The notes under the pieces: model-generated
What the model was told of the DNA's origin: nothing
The model's input: only the letters and a program-made list of their open reading frames with translations
Database searches by the model: none
Made by a program: the position numbers and the translations under genes
Shown: positions 5,779 to 7,139 of the stretch, one piece after another
Layout of the letters: the number at the start of each line of letters is the position of its first letter
How positions within the stretch are numbered: the stretch's first letter is position 1
NCBI GenBank assembly: GCA_024408745.1
Contig: JAKSUS010000058.1
Coordinates: 1-7,139 of the forward strand
DNA length: 7,139 bases
Source: Candidatus Gastranaerophilales bacterium
GTDB taxonomy: Bacteria; Cyanobacteriota; Vampirovibrionia; Gastranaerophilales; JAILCC01
Direction: 5' to 3'

Positions 5779-7139
5779 AGTGTTGCAACAACTCAAACAC
5801 CTACTCAAGCAAAAAGTGAAGCATATCCTTTTGAACCGACTCCCATAAAAGAGGTATCAGGAAAATACGGCAAACCTGAATATAAATTCAACAAGGGTTA
5901 TTCTGAAAAAACAGATACAATGCTTCCTACAAAACATCATACAAAAACATGTTCGTCAGAATTTAGCAGATACCCCGAGCAGGTTGCTATCATACAGAAA
6001 TTAATGCAAGCAAAAACTGATACACCATTGAGTATTTTAAATATTGGTGTAGCAGCAGGGCAAGAACCTTTGACATATATTAATTTAGCTTATCAAGTTG
6101 CGAAATCATCAGGCAAAAAAATCTCTGATATTATAGATTTAACGACATCTGATTTATTAGCTTCTCCACCTGATTTTGTCAACGGAACAAGAGAAACTTT
6201 CCCTGAAGATGTTATTAAATTTTATGAATATATTTGTGATTCACGTTCTCAAAAAAGCAATTGGAATACACCTGTTGAACAATTAAAAGTTAATGAGAAA
6301 AAAGATGTTGTTTTATTTAATAATGTTTTACAACACATGAAAGATAGTAGTGAATTAAAAGCAACTCTTGAATACTTAGCTGACTCTGTTAAAGATGATG
6401 GTGTTTTTTGCTTTGAAATTTCAGGTCATAAATTGCAGGACTTTGAAGTGCAAAGATTACAAATGATGCATGATATTTTAAAAGCAAAAGGTTTTGTTGA
6501 AACAAGCGAAGGTTCGGGAATTTTTAGAAAAACATCTGTAAAAACCCAAAGCAAATCAAGTGCTGTTGAAAAAACAAAAGATTTATTGGCAAGAGGTTTT
6601 AACTTTGGTAATGAAGTTGCAACAGAAATTGCTCCATATTTATCTGTTTCTTTAGAAAAACTTCCTGCAGTTCCTCTTGCAATTTCGCAACTTATTTCAA
6701 GCAAAGCATTAGCAGGTATTGGCATTGTTCCTGGAATATTAGGACAAACAGCAGAAGAATTTATACCACCTGTTGAATACATGTCAGAATTAGAAAAATT
6801 CCCTTATTTAGATACTCCAGTAAAACAACAACGATATGTTGAAATAAGAAGTTTGAAATTTCCTAACGGTGAAAAGTGTATAGATAATAAATATGCTGTT
6901 GCACAACTTGCAGATAATATATCAGATGAGGCATACCCGAGATTATTAAATCTAATTCAAATAGAAAGTCAGCTTTCCGGTACTTCACTTATTTATAATT
7001 ATGATATAGATACCTATGCTGAGAATCCTGTATATTATGACAGAATTATGCAATTAGTAGCAAAAATTAAAAACAAAGACGGAAAATGCGCAATTGTTCC
7101 AAGTTCAATTGATACATTTATCAAAGATGAAGATAAATT
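5362..7139 (+). CDS. Giant protein, C-terminal part: rest of ART domain, CheR-like methyltransferase, unknown C-terminus (runs off the window)
   Basis: An open frame of about 592 codons with no stop up to the window edge, in the +1 frame relative to the gene that stops at 5372. It lacks a proper start of its own. The ATG at 5375 is in a third frame and closes after 14 codons. The first in-frame ATG (5425) would drop the ART Arg at 5410-5412. It is therefore best read as the continuation of the upstream gene. In order it encodes the ART core (to about 5778), a Thr/Pro/Lys-rich linker (about 5779-5935), a CheR-like methyltransferase domain (about 5938-6534), a Gly/Ala/Pro-containing mildly hydrophobic stretch (about 6600-6750), and an unidentified region from about 6790 onward. 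Codon use looks the same as in the upstream frame. With AT content this high, random sequence would hit a stop within tens of codons, so the frame is or was selected. The true 3' end is outside the window. Confidence 0.82.
5938..6534 (+). other. CheR-like SAM-dependent methyltransferase domain
   Basis: The domain follows the layout of class I, CheR-type methyltransferases, which move a methyl group from S-adenosylmethionine, in CheR's case to glutamate side chains of chemoreceptors. SSEFSRYPEQVAIIQKLM resembles the 'FFRd...f..L' lead-in of CheR. ILNIGVAAGQEPLTYINLA (6034-6090) matches motif I 'iWsaGcStGEEPYSiA', with Gln for the first Glu. IIDLTTSDL sits where the acidic motif II strand is expected. 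DVVLFNNVLQHM (6304-6339) matches 'DlIfcRNVLiYf', and VKDDGVFCFEI matches 'LkpGGyLflG'. The SAM-binding glycines are present. No receptor-binding or helical CheR N-terminal domain is evident, so a chemotaxis role is unlikely. The substrate is unknown. Confidence 0.75.

Noticed and set aside
6426..6782. Minus-strand open frame of 118 codons
   Set aside because: It overlaps the long open plus-strand frame carrying the end of the methyltransferase domain; no motif and no Shine-Dalgarno sequence were seen.
5425..7139. Independent downstream gene starting at ATG 5425
   Set aside because: A weak AGAGAAG lies upstream, but this start would remove the ART motif-1 Arg and leave the fold cut in two, so continuation from the upstream frame is favoured. 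Not fully excluded.
1..7139. CRISPR array, tRNA, rRNA, insertion sequence or attachment site
   Set aside because: No regularly spaced repeats, no cloverleaf-type or rRNA sequence, and no transposase or integrase reading frame were seen.

Overview
The window is strongly AT-rich bacterial DNA using the standard code: TGG serves for Trp and TGA acts as a stop. It has strong AAGGAG ribosome binding sites on the minus-strand genes and little non-coding space. It holds a housekeeping purine gene next to a very large, poorly conserved, multi-domain protein. That pairing, the base composition and the style of the giant protein would suit a host-associated, low-GC bacterium. Gastranaerophilales (gut Vampirovibrionia/'Melainabacteria') is my best guess, but nothing here proves the taxon.

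Layout. Minus strand, 20-2275: a probable two-gene operon transcribed right to left. It consists of purH (last two steps of IMP synthesis) followed 21 nt downstream by a small YfcE/MJ0936-type metallophosphoesterase. Positions 2276-2450 form a short divergent intergenic region with an AT-rich palindrome, where promoters for both directions should lie. Plus strand, 2451 to the window end: one giant gene, apparently interrupted by a reading-frame change at 5361-5373. The first frame (2451-5372, 973 codons) encodes a hydrophilic, disordered N-terminus, a long helical region, a Gly/Ala-rich hydrophobic stretch, a Lys/Glu-rich helical region and the beginning of an ADP-ribosyltransferase (ART) fold. 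The second frame (5362-7139, open to the window edge) completes the ART fold and adds a CheR-like SAM-dependent methyltransferase domain and an unrecognised C-terminal region.

The most interesting point is the giant gene. It places two protein- or nucleotide-modifying domains, an ART with a Q-x-E catalytic motif and a CheR-like methyltransferase, on one polypeptide of at least about 1,560 residues, behind a toxin-like hydrophobic stretch. The ART fold is cut by a +1 frame change at AGA AGG CTT TAA G. This resembles the release-factor-2 (prfB) frameshift heptamer but uses TAA and has no spacer after the Shine-Dalgarno-like AGAAGG. The downstream frame stays open for about 590 codons, so it is, or very recently was, under selection. 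A programmed +1 frameshift, a recent inactivating insertion and a sequencing or assembly error all remain possible. The last two are the more conservative readings.
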